A model generated the notes under the pieces. It was not told the origin of the DNA. It saw only the letters and a list, made by a program, of their open reading frames with translations, and did no database searches. A program made the translations under genes and the position numbers. DNA of 64,000 nt. It comes from Cupriavidus campinensis (GTDB taxonomy: Bacteria > Pseudomonadota > Gammaproteobacteria > Burkholderiales > Burkholderiaceae). Positions 46,340-55,273 of this stretch are shown here, in pieces; the first letter of the stretch is position 1, and each line of letters begins with the position of its first letter. Location: the NCBI RefSeq assembly GCF_905397395.1, contig NZ_CAJPVH010000019.1, positions 30,176-94,175 of the forward strand, in the 5' to 3' direction.

Positions 46340-47599
46340 ATGCCAGTGCCTTATGCCAGGCCGGATGTTGCGGCCGCCGACGTTGATGTTTCCCCGATGC
46401 CCGCCGGGCCCCGCCGGACGCCGAGGGCCGCCATGGCCGCCATGGTGACCGTGGCGACGCTGGCGCTCCTGGCCGGGCTGTCCGGCTGTGGGAAGAAGGC
46501 GGAGCCGGTGGAGGCCGTGCGGCCCGTGCGGCTGCTGCAACTGCATTCGGGTGCCGGGAAGACTGCTTTCGAGTTCTCGGGCGAGGTGCGGCCGCGCGTG
46601 GAGTCGCGCCTGGGCTTCCGCGTGCCCGGCAAGATATCGGCCCGTCTGGTGGACGTGGGCGCGAGCGTCAGGAAGGGCCAGCCGCTGGCCCGCCTCGACC
46701 CGACCGACCTGGCGCTGGCCGAGGCCTCGGCGCGCGCCCAGTTCGATGCCGCCAAGACCGACCGCGATCTGGCCGACTCCGACCTGAAACGCTACCGGGA
46801 CCTGGCCGCCAAGAACTTCATCAGTGCCGCCGAGCTAAGCCGGCGCCAGGCCACCTACGATTCCGCCGCCTCGCGGCTGGAGCAGGCCCAGGCCAACCTC
46901 CGCAACCAGAGCAACCAGACCGGCTACGCCGTGCTCGCCGCCGATGCGGATGGCGTGGTGACGGCTGTCGATGCCGAGGTCGGCCAGGTGGTTACGGCGG
47001 GCCAGTCGGTGATCCGCGTGGCACAGATCGCCGAGAAGGAGGTCGCCATCGGCCTGCCCGAGGATCAGGTGGACATGCTGCGCGGCATCGCCGATGTGAC
47101 CGTGCGCACCTGGGCCGAGCCGGACCGCCCGCTGCCGGGCCGCGTGCGCGAGATTTCCGGCGCCGCCGATCCGGTCACCCGCACCTACCCGACGCGCGTC
47201 AGCGTGCCCAACCCGCCCGCCGACCTGCGCTTCGGCATGACCGCCGTGGTCACCTTTACCCGTACCGGCGAGTCCGCCGCCATCCGCATCCCGCTGACCG
47301 CGCTGCTGCAGGACCGCGGCACCAATCAGGTGTGGATCTACCAGGGTGCGGCCAGCGGCGGCACGGGCACGGTCAAGCCGGTGCCGGTGACGCTGGGAGA
47401 CCCGCAGGGCAATGAGATCGAGGTGCGCCAGGGGCTGGCGCCGGGCCAGACCATCGTCACGGCCGGCGTGCACCTGTTGCAGCCGGGCCAGAAGGTCAAG
47501 CCGATGCAGAACGCCACGTCCGCCCAGCCGGCCCAGTCGGCCAAGCCGGCGTCCAACCCGGCGTCCAACCCGGGCGCCGCCGCCGGCAGCAAGGGCTGA
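46340..47599 (+). CDS. RND efflux periplasmic adaptor (membrane fusion) lipoprotein
   Basis: 419 residues. A hydrophobic signal ends in LLAGLSGC, a lipobox, so it is probably anchored by a lipidated Cys near residue 50. A lipoyl half-motif (VESRLGFRVPGKISARLVDVGASVRKGQPLARLD) precedes a coiled-coil hairpin (residues about 115-190), the second lipoyl half (GVVTAVDAEVGQVVTAGQSVI) and beta-barrel domains. The C-terminus ends in a Pro/Ala/Asn tail with a repeated SNPA. It bridges the pump to an outer-membrane channel. The pump gene follows 3 bases later. Confidence 0.94.
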   Translation: MPVPYARPDVAAADVDVSPMPAGPRRTPRAAMAAMVTVATLALLAGLSGCGKKAEPVEAVRPVRLLQLHSGAGKTAFEFSGEVRPRVESRLGFRVPGKISARLVDVGASVRKGQPLARLDPTDLALAEASARAQFDAAKTDRDLADSDLKRYRDLAAKNFISAAELSRRQATYDSAASRLEQAQANLRNQSNQTGYAVLAADADGVVTAVDAEVGQVVTAGQSVIRVAQIAEKEVAIGLPEDQVDMLRGIADVTVRTWAEPDRPLPGRVREISGAADPVTRTYPTRVSVPNPPADLRFGMTAVVTFTRTGESAAIRIPLTALLQDRGTNQVWIYQGAASGGTGTVKPVPVTLGDPQGNEIEVRQGLAPGQTIVTAGVHLLQPGQKVKPMQNATSAQPAQSAKPASNPASNPGAAAGSKG

Positions 47600-47602
47600 C
47601 CG

Positions 47603-50600
47603 ATGGAACATTCGCGCTTCAACCTGTCGCGCTGGGCGCTCGAGCACCAGCCGCTGACCCGCTACCTGCTGGTGGTGCTGCTGATCGGCGGCCTGCTGGC
47701 CTTCTTCCAGCTGGGTCAGGACGAAGACCCCCCGTTCACCTTCCGCGTGATGGTGGTGCAGGCCTACTGGCCCGGCGCCACGGCCGAGCAGATCGCGGTG
47801 CAGGTGACTGACAAGATCGAACGGCAGCTTCAGGAAGTGCCGTACGCCGACAAGATCCGCAGCTTCTCCAAGCCGGGCGAGACCACGGTGATCTTCCAGC
47901 TGGCCGATAACTCGCCGGCCAAGGACACCGCGCAGATCTGGTACACCGTGCGCAAGAAGATCGGGGACATCGCCCAGACCCTGCCGCAGGGCGTGCGCGG
48001 CCCGTTCTTCAACGATGAATTCGGCGATGTCTACGGCTCGATCTACGCGCTCTCGGCAGATGGCTTCAACTACAAGGAGCTGCGCGAGTACGCCGACCTC
48101 GTGCGCCAGGCGCTGCTGCGCGTGCCCGCCGTGGCCAAGGTCACGCTGCTCGGCCTGCAGGACGAGAAGCTCTATATCGAGTTCAACCAGACGCGCTTCG
48201 CGCAGCTTGGGCTCGACATCAACGCCATCGCCAACCAGATCTCGGAGCAGAACAATCCCACCGGGAGTGGCGTTTTGGTCACGCCGACCGACAACCTCCA
48301 GGTCCGCGTGACCGGCCAGTTGGGCGATGTGCAGGACCTGGAGAACCTGGTGCTGCGCGGGCCCAACGGCATCGCCAACATCCGGCTGGGCGACATCGCC
48401 CACGTCTATCGCGGCTATATCGACCCGCCCGCCAGCCGCATGCGCTTCAACGGCAAGGATGTGATCGGGCTCGGTATCTCGATGGAGAAAGGCGGGGACA
48501 TCATCGCGCTGGGCCAGGAACTGCGCCGCGTGACCGATGGCCTGCGCGGCCAGTTGCCGATGGGCATCGAGATGGACCAGGTGCAGGATCAGCCACAAGC
48601 GGTCAAGCGCTCGGTGGGCGAGTTCGTGCACGTGCTGATCGAGGCCGTGGTGATCGTGCTGGCAGTCAGCTTCATCGCGCTGGGGCTGCATACCAGGCCG
48701 CTGCGGATCGACGTGCGCCCCGGGCTGGTGGTGGCGCTGACCATCCCGCTCGTGCTGGCCGTGACGTTCCTGTTCATGAACATCTTCGGCATCGGCCTGC
48801 ACAAGATCTCGCTCGGGGCGCTGATCGTGGCGCTCGGGCTGCTGGTGGACGACGCGATCATCGCCGTGGAAATGATGGTGCGCAAGCTGGAGGAAGGCTT
48901 CTCCAAGATGGAGGCGGCCACCTTCGCCTACACCTCCACGGCCATGCCGATGCTGACCGGCACGCTGATCACGGCGGCCGGCTTCCTGCCGGTGGGGCTG
49001 GCCAAGTCCACCGTGGGCGAGTACACCTTTGCGATCTTTGCCGTGACGGCGCTGGCGCTGGTGCTGTCGTGGCTGGCGGCGGTGTACTTCACGCCCTACC
49101 TCGGCTACCTGCTGCTCAAGACCCGCGCCAGCGACGGCGGCCATCACGAGGTGTTCGACACGCCGTTCTACGCGCGCTTCCGGTATCTGGTGAACTGGTG
49201 CGTGACGTGGCGCAAGACCGTGATCGCCGTCACGCTGGTCAGCTTCGCGCTGGGCCTGTGGGCGTTCAAGTTCGTCGAGAAGCAGTTCTTCCCGGATTCG
49301 AGCCGGCCCGAGCTGATGGTGGAGCTGTGGATGCCCGAGGGCACCAGCTTCGCGCAGATGGAGGCCGAGGCCAAGCGCTTCGAGACCGCCATGCGGCGCG
49401 ACAAGGCCGTGGACAGCCTGACCACCTTCGTCGGCACCGGCGCGCCGCGCTTCTACCTGCCGCTGGACCAGATCTTCCCGCAGAGCAACGTGGCGCAGGT
49501 GATTGTGATGCCGGTCAGCGTGGAGGCGCGCGACGCGCTGCGCAAGCGCGTGATCGAGGTGCTCGCCACCCAGTTCCCGCAGCTGCGGGGCCGCGTGAAG
49601 CTGCTGCCGAACGGGCCGCCGGTGGCGTACCCGGTGCAGTTCCGGGTGATCGGGCCAGACGCCGCCGGTGTGCGCAAGATCGCCGACCAGGTCCGCGCGA
49701 TCATGGCCGCCAATCCGAACACGGTGGGCGTGAACGACAACTGGAACGAGAACGTCAAGATGCTGCGCCTGGAGATCGACCAGGACAAGGCGCGCGCGCT
49801 GGGCGTGACCACCAACGCCATCGCCCGTGCCACGCAGGCCGTGCTGACCGGCGTGCCGGTGGGCCAGTACCGCGACGCCGACAAGCTGATCGACATCATC
49901 ATGCGCACGCCGAAGAACGAGCGGGACGCGATGTCCGACATGGCCAACGTGCTGGTGCCGACCAACACCGGCCGCGCGGTGCCGCTGACGCAGGTGGCGC
50001 GCGTGACGCTGAAGTCCGAGCCGGGTGTGATCTGGCGCGAGAACCGCGACTTCGGCATCACCGTGCAGGCCGATGTGGTGGATGGCATCCAGGGTCCGAC
50101 CGTGACCGCGCAGGTCAACCCGCAGCTCAACAAGCTGCGCGCGGACCTGCCGCCGGGCTACCTGATCACCGTGGCCGGGGCCGAGGAGGAGAGCGGCAAG
50201 GCGGGCGCGTCCATCGCCGCGCAGCTGCCGCTGTGCATCTTCCTGATCTTCACGCTGCTGATGCTGCAATTGCACAGCTTCTCGCGTTCGGTGATGGTGT
50301 TCCTGACCGGCCCGCTCGGGCTGATCGGCGCCGCCGCCACGCTGCTGCTGCTGCGCGCGCCGATGGGGTTTGTCGCGCAGCTTGGCATCACGGCGCTGCT
50401 GGGCATGATCATCCGCAACTCGGTGATCCTGGTGGACCAGATCGAGCAGGACATCAGCGCCGGGGTGCCGCCGTGGCAGGCCATCGTCGAGTCGGCGGTG
50501 CGCCGTTTCCGGCCGATCATCCTGACCGCCGCGGCGGCGGTGCTGGCGATGATCCCGCTCTCGCGCTCCACCTTCTGGGGGCCGATGGCGGCCGCCATCA

Positions 50601-50713
50601 TGGGCGGGCTGATCATCGCCACGGTGCTGACGCTGCTGTTCCTGCCGGCGCTGTACGCGGCGTGGTTCCGCGTGAAGCCGCCCGAGGGCGGCAGCGGGGT
50701 GATGGCAGGTTGA
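47603..50713 (+). CDS. RND efflux pump inner-membrane permease (HAE1 type)
   Basis: 1036-residue proton-driven pump of the AcrB superfamily. The proton-relay pair Asp416-Asp417 lies in helix 4 (GLLVDDAIIAVEMMVRK). Two duplicated halves each have a long periplasmic loop; the N-terminal half has YWPGATAEQIAVQVTDKIE and the second half ends with GMIIRNSVILVDQIEQD and a last set of helices. The substrate cannot be read; drugs and organic compounds are typical of HAE1 pumps. No outer-membrane channel gene follows: the next gene is on the other strand beyond a terminator. Confidence 0.95.
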   Translation: MEHSRFNLSRWALEHQPLTRYLLVVLLIGGLLAFFQLGQDEDPPFTFRVMVVQAYWPGATAEQIAVQVTDKIERQLQEVPYADKIRSFSKPGETTVIFQLADNSPAKDTAQIWYTVRKKIGDIAQTLPQGVRGPFFNDEFGDVYGSIYALSADGFNYKELREYADLVRQALLRVPAVAKVTLLGLQDEKLYIEFNQTRFAQLGLDINAIANQISEQNNPTGSGVLVTPTDNLQVRVTGQLGDVQDLENLVLRGPNGIANIRLGDIAHVYRGYIDPPASRMRFNGKDVIGLGISMEKGGDIIALGQELRRVTDGLRGQLPMGIEMDQVQDQPQAVKRSVGEFVHVLIEAVVIVLAVSFIALGLHTRPLRIDVRPGLVVALTIPLVLAVTFLFMNIFGIGLHKISLGALIVALGLLVDDAIIAVEMMVRKLEEGFSKMEAATFAYTSTAMPMLTGTLITAAGFLPVGLAKSTVGEYTFAIFAVTALALVLSWLAAVYFTPYLGYLLLKTRASDGGHHEVFDTPFYARFRYLVNWCVTWRKTVIAVTLVSFALGLWAFKFVEKQFFPDSSRPELMVELWMPEGTSFAQMEAEAKRFETAMRRDKAVDSLTTFVGTGAPRFYLPLDQIFPQSNVAQVIVMPVSVEARDALRKRVIEVLATQFPQLRGRVKLLPNGPPVAYPVQFRVIGPDAAGVRKIADQVRAIMAANPNTVGVNDNWNENVKMLRLEIDQDKARALGVTTNAIARATQAVLTGVPVGQYRDADKLIDIIMRTPKNERDAMSDMANVLVPTNTGRAVPLTQVARVTLKSEPGVIWRENRDFGITVQADVVDGIQGPTVTAQVNPQLNKLRADLPPGYLITVAGAEEESGKAGASIAAQLPLCIFLIFTLLMLQLHSFSRSVMVFLTGPLGLIGAAATLLLLRAPMGFVAQLGITALLGMIIRNSVILVDQIEQDISAGVPPWQAIVESAVRRFRPIILTAAAAVLAMIPLSRSTFWGPMAAAIMGGLIIATVLTLLFLPALYAAWFRVKPPEGGSGVMAG

Positions 50714-50748
50714 TGGCAGGGGAGGCGGGGTGATCCCCGGGGGAGAAG

Positions 50749-50778
50749 AAAAAGCGCCGGTTACGACTGGCGCTTTTT
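50749..50778. terminator. Bidirectional terminator between RND and rhomboid genes
   Basis: 13-bp stem (50749-50761 with 50766-50778, one G-T pair), loop of 4, A-run at left and T-run at right. The stop codon of the rhomboid gene lies inside it. Confidence 0.92.
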
Positions 50779-52404
50779 CATTTGGGCGGTCAGCCGCACG
50801 ATGTCCACCGCGATCTGCGCTGCTCGGCGGGGATCGGCGGCCACGGGTTTGCCGGTGCGGGGGTCCTTCACCGACGGCATGCGGGCCATTTCGCGCAGCA
50901 GGTCGGCCAGCAGCGTCATGTCCTGCACCAGCGGCGCGCGCGGGTCGCCCGGCGGCAGCGTGATGCGGACCAGTTCCGACACGGCCTGATCGAGCGCCGG
51001 GGCGTGCACGGTCCGGCTGCGGTCGTCCGCTTCCTCGGGCGTCATCCGGCCGGCCTTGGTCGCCGCATTGTCGGCCTGCATACCCTGGAAGGCGGTCATG
51101 AAGGTCTTTTGGGCGCGCTCGATCTGGCGGCTGGCGGCCAGGCCGTCGCGCATGGCCTGGGGCACGCGCGGTGCCAGCGCGGCGGTGCCCACCACCAGCA
51201 CGGCGGCGACGGCTGCGGCCAGCGCCAGGCCGCGCCGCAGCTTGCGGGCGTAGCGGGCGGGGTCCAGCCGCACCGGCAGGCACAGCGCGATCAGCGCGCC
51301 GCCGATCAGGCCGCCCACGTGCCCGGCGTTGTCCACCCGGGTCGACAGGAAGCCCTGCACCAGCGAGTAGCCGATCATGACCGCCGCGTCGGTCGTCAGT
51401 TGCCGATGGATGCCCTCGGGCAGCAGCCGGCGATGGCGCAGCACCCCGGCCAGCAGCGCGCCGCCCACGCCGAACACGGCGCCCGACGCCCCGACCGACA
51501 CCGCCGTCTGCGCCCCGAAATGCAGGCTCAGGGCGCTGCCCACCAGCCCCGCGCCGAGATAGATCAGCAGGAAGCCGCGCGTGCCGTAGAACCGCTCCAC
51601 ATGCTTGCCGAGCACGAACAGCACCAGCATGTTGGCGCCGATGTGCTTGAGGCTGCTGTGCAGGAAGGTGGCCGTCAGCAGTCGCCACCACTGACCCTCC
51701 TGGACCAGCACGGCGAGATTGCCGCCCCATTCGACCAACCGGGCGGGCGCCGTGGCATCGAGCGTGGCGCCGTGCGTGAGCGTGAACAGCCAGATCGCCA
51801 CGTTGAGGGCGATCAGCGCGTAGAGGCCCCAGGTGTGTGGCAGCGCCTGCATCTCGGCCCGGAAGGCTTGCTCGGCAGCCAGCGTGTTGTTGACCGTGAC
51901 GCCGGCCGTACGCATGTGATGGGTGACCAGTGCCTGGGCAAGCTGCTGGTCTGCCTCGCGCATCAGCGCCAGCCGGATCTTGAACGATGCCGGGGTCCGT
52001 CGCCGGGCGCCCGGCACGGGCTTGGGAAAGACCTCGATCACGGGACCGCCGCGCAGGTTGCGCACCGCCACGGCGGCAATCTCGGCCCAGCGCAGGTGCG
52101 GGCGACGGCGCGGGAAGGCCGTGGAGCCGATGCCGCCGGCATCCACCGTCAGCAGCGGCTTGCGCAGCGGCGCGTGCCGGCCCCAGGACCATTCGAACAG
52201 GATCAGCAGGCCGAAGAAGCCGGCGCCGAGGACGATCGGGCTGGGCTTGCCGCGCGAGAAGAGCAGGAGCAGCGCCCCCAGCCCGCCGAAGCAGAGCCAG
52301 AGCAACGCGCGCACGAGCAGCGCGGACCCGAGTCGGCGCACATGGAACGCGCCGCTGCGGCGCGAGCCGATGGCCGGTGCGCGCATGAATTGCGATGTCT
52401 GCAT
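50761..52404 (-). CDS. Rhomboid-family intramembrane serine protease with extra domains
   Basis: 547 residues. The rhomboid core spans about residues 190-385: WRLLTATFLHSSLKHIGANM (His254, Asn258), catalytic Ser307 in VGASGAVFG, and catalytic His362 in DNAGHVGGLIGG. Before it are two hydrophobic helices (about 27-48 and 55-71) and a PH-like or beta-rich soluble segment (TVDAGGIGSTAFPRRRPHLRWAEIAAV). After the core comes another helix (ALAAAVAAVLVVGTAALA) and a C-terminal helical domain of about 140 residues. The ATG at 52404 has GGGAAG about 6 bases upstream. Confidence 0.9.
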   Translation of the reverse strand: MQTSQFMRAPAIGSRRSGAFHVRRLGSALLVRALLWLCFGGLGALLLLFSRGKPSPIVLGAGFFGLLILFEWSWGRHAPLRKPLLTVDAGGIGSTAFPRRRPHLRWAEIAAVAVRNLRGGPVIEVFPKPVPGARRRTPASFKIRLALMREADQQLAQALVTHHMRTAGVTVNNTLAAEQAFRAEMQALPHTWGLYALIALNVAIWLFTLTHGATLDATAPARLVEWGGNLAVLVQEGQWWRLLTATFLHSSLKHIGANMLVLFVLGKHVERFYGTRGFLLIYLGAGLVGSALSLHFGAQTAVSVGASGAVFGVGGALLAGVLRHRRLLPEGIHRQLTTDAAVMIGYSLVQGFLSTRVDNAGHVGGLIGGALIALCLPVRLDPARYARKLRRGLALAAAVAAVLVVGTAALAPRVPQAMRDGLAASRQIERAQKTFMTAFQGMQADNAATKAGRMTPEEADDRSRTVHAPALDQAVSELVRITLPPGDPRAPLVQDMTLLADLLREMARMPSVKDPRTGKPVAADPRRAAQIAVDIVRLTAQMKKRQS

Positions 52405-52535
52405 GATTCTTCCCGACAAGACGATGTCATCGCGTCATCTCGCTGGCCCCGGTGCGGCAGGGCCACGGCGCGCGTCACGCGACGATATGCGGTCGTCCAT
52501 CGGGAAGCATCTCCCCCGTCGGGAGGGTTGCGGCC

Positions 52536-52949
52536 CTAGTCGGCTAGTTCGAAGACCACGTCCTGCGCGCCCTCCCAGAGCACCTTGGTGCCGAGCGCGC
52601 GGAGGTTCTCCCGGCCCTCGACGATGGTCAGGAAGTGGTTGCCGGCCAGCTGGCCCATCTTGCTGGCGAAGCAGCAGCTGCCGTAGGCCAGGATGATCTC
52701 GGTTTCGCTGTAGCCGCCCGGGTAGAACAGGATGTCGCCCACGGACGGGTGGCTGGTGTGGTTCTCGAAGCCGACGCCCAGCTTGAATTCGCCGAGCGGA
52801 ATCCAGCAGCCTTCGCCGCTCCAGCGCACGTGGATCAGCTTCTGGCGGTAGGGCAGCAGCGTCAGGAAGGCGGCGACGGTCTCGGGGGCGTCCGGGTGGG
52901 TGTCGGCCAGGAAGGTCTGGCCGGCGGCGGTGATGCGGAGTCGGGGCAT
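52536..52949 (-). CDS. DUF3830 family protein
   Basis: 137 residues matching DUF3830, small proteins with a predicted cyclophilin-like beta-barrel, often next to amidase and hydantoinase-type genes. Seen here are AAFLTLLPYRQKLIHVRWSGEGCWIPLG and DILFYPGGYSETEIILAYGSCCFASKMGQLAGNHF, the best conserved part with a Cys pair. No catalytic function is established. It is the last minus-strand gene of the amide cluster, 46 bases after the amidase. Its start lacks a Shine-Dalgarno and directly follows an AT-rich palindrome. Confidence 0.85.
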   Translation of the reverse strand: MPRLRITAAGQTFLADTHPDAPETVAAFLTLLPYRQKLIHVRWSGEGCWIPLGEFKLGVGFENHTSHPSVGDILFYPGGYSETEIILAYGSCCFASKMGQLAGNHFLTIVEGRENLRALGTKVLWEGAQDVVFELAD

Positions 52950-52951
52950 AG

Positions 52952-52965
52952 CTATATCTATATAG
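52952..52965. promoter_or_regulatory. AT-rich palindrome CTATAT-CT-ATATAG before the DUF3830 gene
   Basis: Perfect 6-2-6 palindrome ending 2 bases before the ATG, in otherwise GC-rich DNA. It includes TATAGA and TATATA sequences that could act as a -10 on the minus strand. Confidence 0.45.
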
Positions 52966-52995
52966 AGGGGCGATTGGGGGCGGCGGCGCGCCGGA

Positions 52996-54186
52996 TCATA
53001 CCAGCGCCGTCATCAGCGTCTCCGCCAGGGCGATCAGGCTGCGGTCGCTGCCCTTCGGGCCGAGCAGGGAAATGCCGAGCGGCGCGCCGGCGCGGCTGGA
53101 GAGCGGCAGGCTCAGTTGCGGGAAGCCAGACAGCGGCGTCAGGCACAGCGTATGGGCGGCGGCGGTGCGGTAGTCCTCCAGCGTCTCGCCGGCGGCGTTG
53201 CGCAGCGGGGCGATGTCCGGCATGGTCGGCAGCACCAGCACGCCGTCATGGCCGAGCAGGCGGCCCAGGTGGGCGGTGAACTCGCGGCGCACCGCGCTGG
53301 ACTGCTCGAACTGGGCCTCGGTGACCCCCTTGCTGAACACGAAGCGCGCGGCCACGTCCGGGCCCATCTGCAGGCCGTAGTTCTCGATCAGCGCGCCATC
53401 GGCCTGCCAGGCTTCCCAGCCCTGCACGTAGCGGAAGGCCCAGTACAGGTCGGACAGCGGGCGGTCGGCCACGTCCACCGGGGTCGCACGGCCCAGCACG
53501 GCCTCGATGCGCGCCACCGTGGGCGCCAGCGCGGCGCGGGCTTCGGGCGTCGGCAATTCGAACAAGTCCGATGCCAGCAGCAGGCGGGGCCGGGCCGGCA
53601 GCGGATCGGCATCCTTGCCGAACAGCACGTCCGCCACGCGGGCGAAGGTGCCGATGTCACGGGCGAAGAAGCCGCAGGTATCGAGCGTCTCGCACAGCGG
53701 CATGCAGTGCTGGAGCGAGATACGGCCATGCGAAGGGCGGATGCCGAACAGGCCGCAGTGGCTGGCCGGGGCGCGCACGGAGCCGCCGGTGTCCGTGCCG
53801 AGCGCGAAGTCGCACAGCTTGTTGGACACCGCCGAGGCCGACCCGGACGACGAACCGCCCGTCACGCGATCGGGCGCGCCGCCGTTGACCGGGCCGCCGT
53901 AGTGCGCGTTCTGGCCGTTCATCGAGAAGGCCAGCTCGTCGGTATGCGACTTGCCGACGAACATCGCGCCGGCATCGAGCAGCTTCTGCACCGTGGGCGC
54001 GGTCACCGTCTTGATGCCGGAGCGCGCCAGCACGTGCGGATTGCCGCCGCCGGTGGGGTAGCCGGCCACGTCGAACAGGTCCTTGACGGCGAAGGTCAGC
54101 CCCCGCAGCGGGCCGGCGGCCGCGTTGGGCACGGGCGCGTCGGGGTAGGGCATGAAGGCGCGGGCGGGATGGGTGGCCAGGGTCAT
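52996..54186 (-). CDS. Amidase-signature family enzyme
   Basis: 396-residue amidase that hydrolyses a C-N amide bond. The Ser-cisSer-Lys triad is Lys35 (FAVKDLFDV), a Ser at about 112-113 (GGSSSGSASAVSN) and Ser136 (GTDTGGSVRAPAS). It is shorter than typical GatA-like amidases (450-500) but complete. The layout with an early VKDLFDVAG is like the AtzF/allophanate-hydrolase-related amidases; the substrate is unknown. It lies 39 bases downstream of the importer ATPase gene and is probably co-expressed with the importer. Confidence 0.92.
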   Translation of the reverse strand: MTLATHPARAFMPYPDAPVPNAAAGPLRGLTFAVKDLFDVAGYPTGGGNPHVLARSGIKTVTAPTVQKLLDAGAMFVGKSHTDELAFSMNGQNAHYGGPVNGGAPDRVTGGSSSGSASAVSNKLCDFALGTDTGGSVRAPASHCGLFGIRPSHGRISLQHCMPLCETLDTCGFFARDIGTFARVADVLFGKDADPLPARPRLLLASDLFELPTPEARAALAPTVARIEAVLGRATPVDVADRPLSDLYWAFRYVQGWEAWQADGALIENYGLQMGPDVAARFVFSKGVTEAQFEQSSAVRREFTAHLGRLLGHDGVLVLPTMPDIAPLRNAAGETLEDYRTAAAHTLCLTPLSGFPQLSLPLSSRAGAPLGISLLGPKGSDRSLIALAETLMTALV

Positions 54187-54225
54187 GGCGTTCGGCTTCC
54201 TTCTTTTTCGGAGAATGGATGGAGT

Positions 54226-55248
54226 TTAGGCGGCGGCCGGCGAGGCAGCGGCGGTATTCGAAGGTTCGGAGGTGTCGGCCACCAGCACGCAACTGACGCG
54301 ATGGCCGTTGCCCAGCGCCACGCTGCGCGGCACCTCGGCCAGGCAGGCGGGGCGGGCGTGCGCGCAGCGCGGGGCGAAGGTGCAGCCCGGCGGCAGCGCG
54401 GCGAGGTCAGGCGGGGCCCCGCCGATGGCCTGCAGCCGCTGGCCGCGATCCATGCCGTGCTGGCGGCTTTGCAGCAGCGCCATCGTGTACGGGTGGCGGG
54501 CCTCGCGCAGCAGCGTGCGGATCGGGCCTTCCTCGACGATGCGGCCGCCGTACATCACGGCCACGCGGTCGGCAATCTCCACCGCCGCACCCATGTCGTG
54601 CGTGACGAAGACGATGGAGAGGCCCAGCTCGCGTTGCAGCTCGCGCAGCAGGATCAACACCTGGATCTGCACGGTGGCGTCCAGCGCCGTGGTCGGCTCG
54701 TCGGCCAGCAGGATTTTTGGCTGGGCCGACAGCGCCAGCGCGATCATCGCCCGCTGCCGCATGCCGCCGGACATCTCGTGCGGATAGGCGGCCAGCCGTC
54801 GCTCGGGGCTGGGAATGCGCACCGCTTCCAGCGCCTTGAGCGCCAGCGCGCGCGCCTCGGCGGCGGACACCTTCTTGTGCGTCCGGATGCACTCCACAAT
54901 CTGCTGGCCCACCGTGTACACCGGGTCCAGCGCCAGCAGCGGCTCCTGGAACACCATGGCGACGGTGCCGCCGCGCAGCCGGGCCAGCGCGCGCTTGTCC
55001 AGCGCGAGCACGTCCTGGCCGTCCACGCGGATCTCGCCGCCGATGCGGGTGCGGCGGGGCGGATGGAGACGCATCAGCGCGCGCAGCGTCACACTCTTGC
55101 CGGAGCCGGATTCGCCGATCAGCGCCACGGCCTCGCCGGGGGCCACGTCGAGCGACACGCCGTTCACGGCACGGATGGTCTTGCCGCCGCCGGCGAAGGT
55201 GACGTGGAGGTCCTTGACCGAGACGGCAGGGGTATTGGGGGCTGTCAT
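54226..55248 (-). CDS. Peptide-type ABC importer ATP-binding protein, DppD/OppD family
   Basis: 340-residue ATPase. Walker A is GESGSGKSVTLRALM, the signature region is SGGMRQRAMIALAL, and Walker B is ILLADEPTTALD. A C-terminal oligopeptide-transporter domain has the GCTFAPRCAHARPACL cysteine pattern that in relatives binds an iron-sulfur cluster. It follows the DppF-type gene by 25 bases. Confidence 0.94.
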   Translation of the reverse strand: MTAPNTPAVSVKDLHVTFAGGGKTIRAVNGVSLDVAPGEAVALIGESGSGKSVTLRALMRLHPPRRTRIGGEIRVDGQDVLALDKRALARLRGGTVAMVFQEPLLALDPVYTVGQQIVECIRTHKKVSAAEARALALKALEAVRIPSPERRLAAYPHEMSGGMRQRAMIALALSAQPKILLADEPTTALDATVQIQVLILLRELQRELGLSIVFVTHDMGAAVEIADRVAVMYGGRIVEEGPIRTLLREARHPYTMALLQSRQHGMDRGQRLQAIGGAPPDLAALPPGCTFAPRCAHARPACLAEVPRSVALGNGHRVSCVLVADTSEPSNTAAASPAAA

Positions 55249-55273
55249 AGGGGTCTCCCGCAGGTCAGGTGGG

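Noticed and set aside
46835..52192. A 1785-codon open frame on the minus strand across the RND genes, and similar long antisense frames (for example 35-2194, 4831-7716, 19937-22147)
   Set aside because: They lie opposite well-recognised genes, are rich in His, Arg, Gln and Ala, and show no domains. Long stop-free antisense frames are expected in DNA with very high GC at third codon positions.
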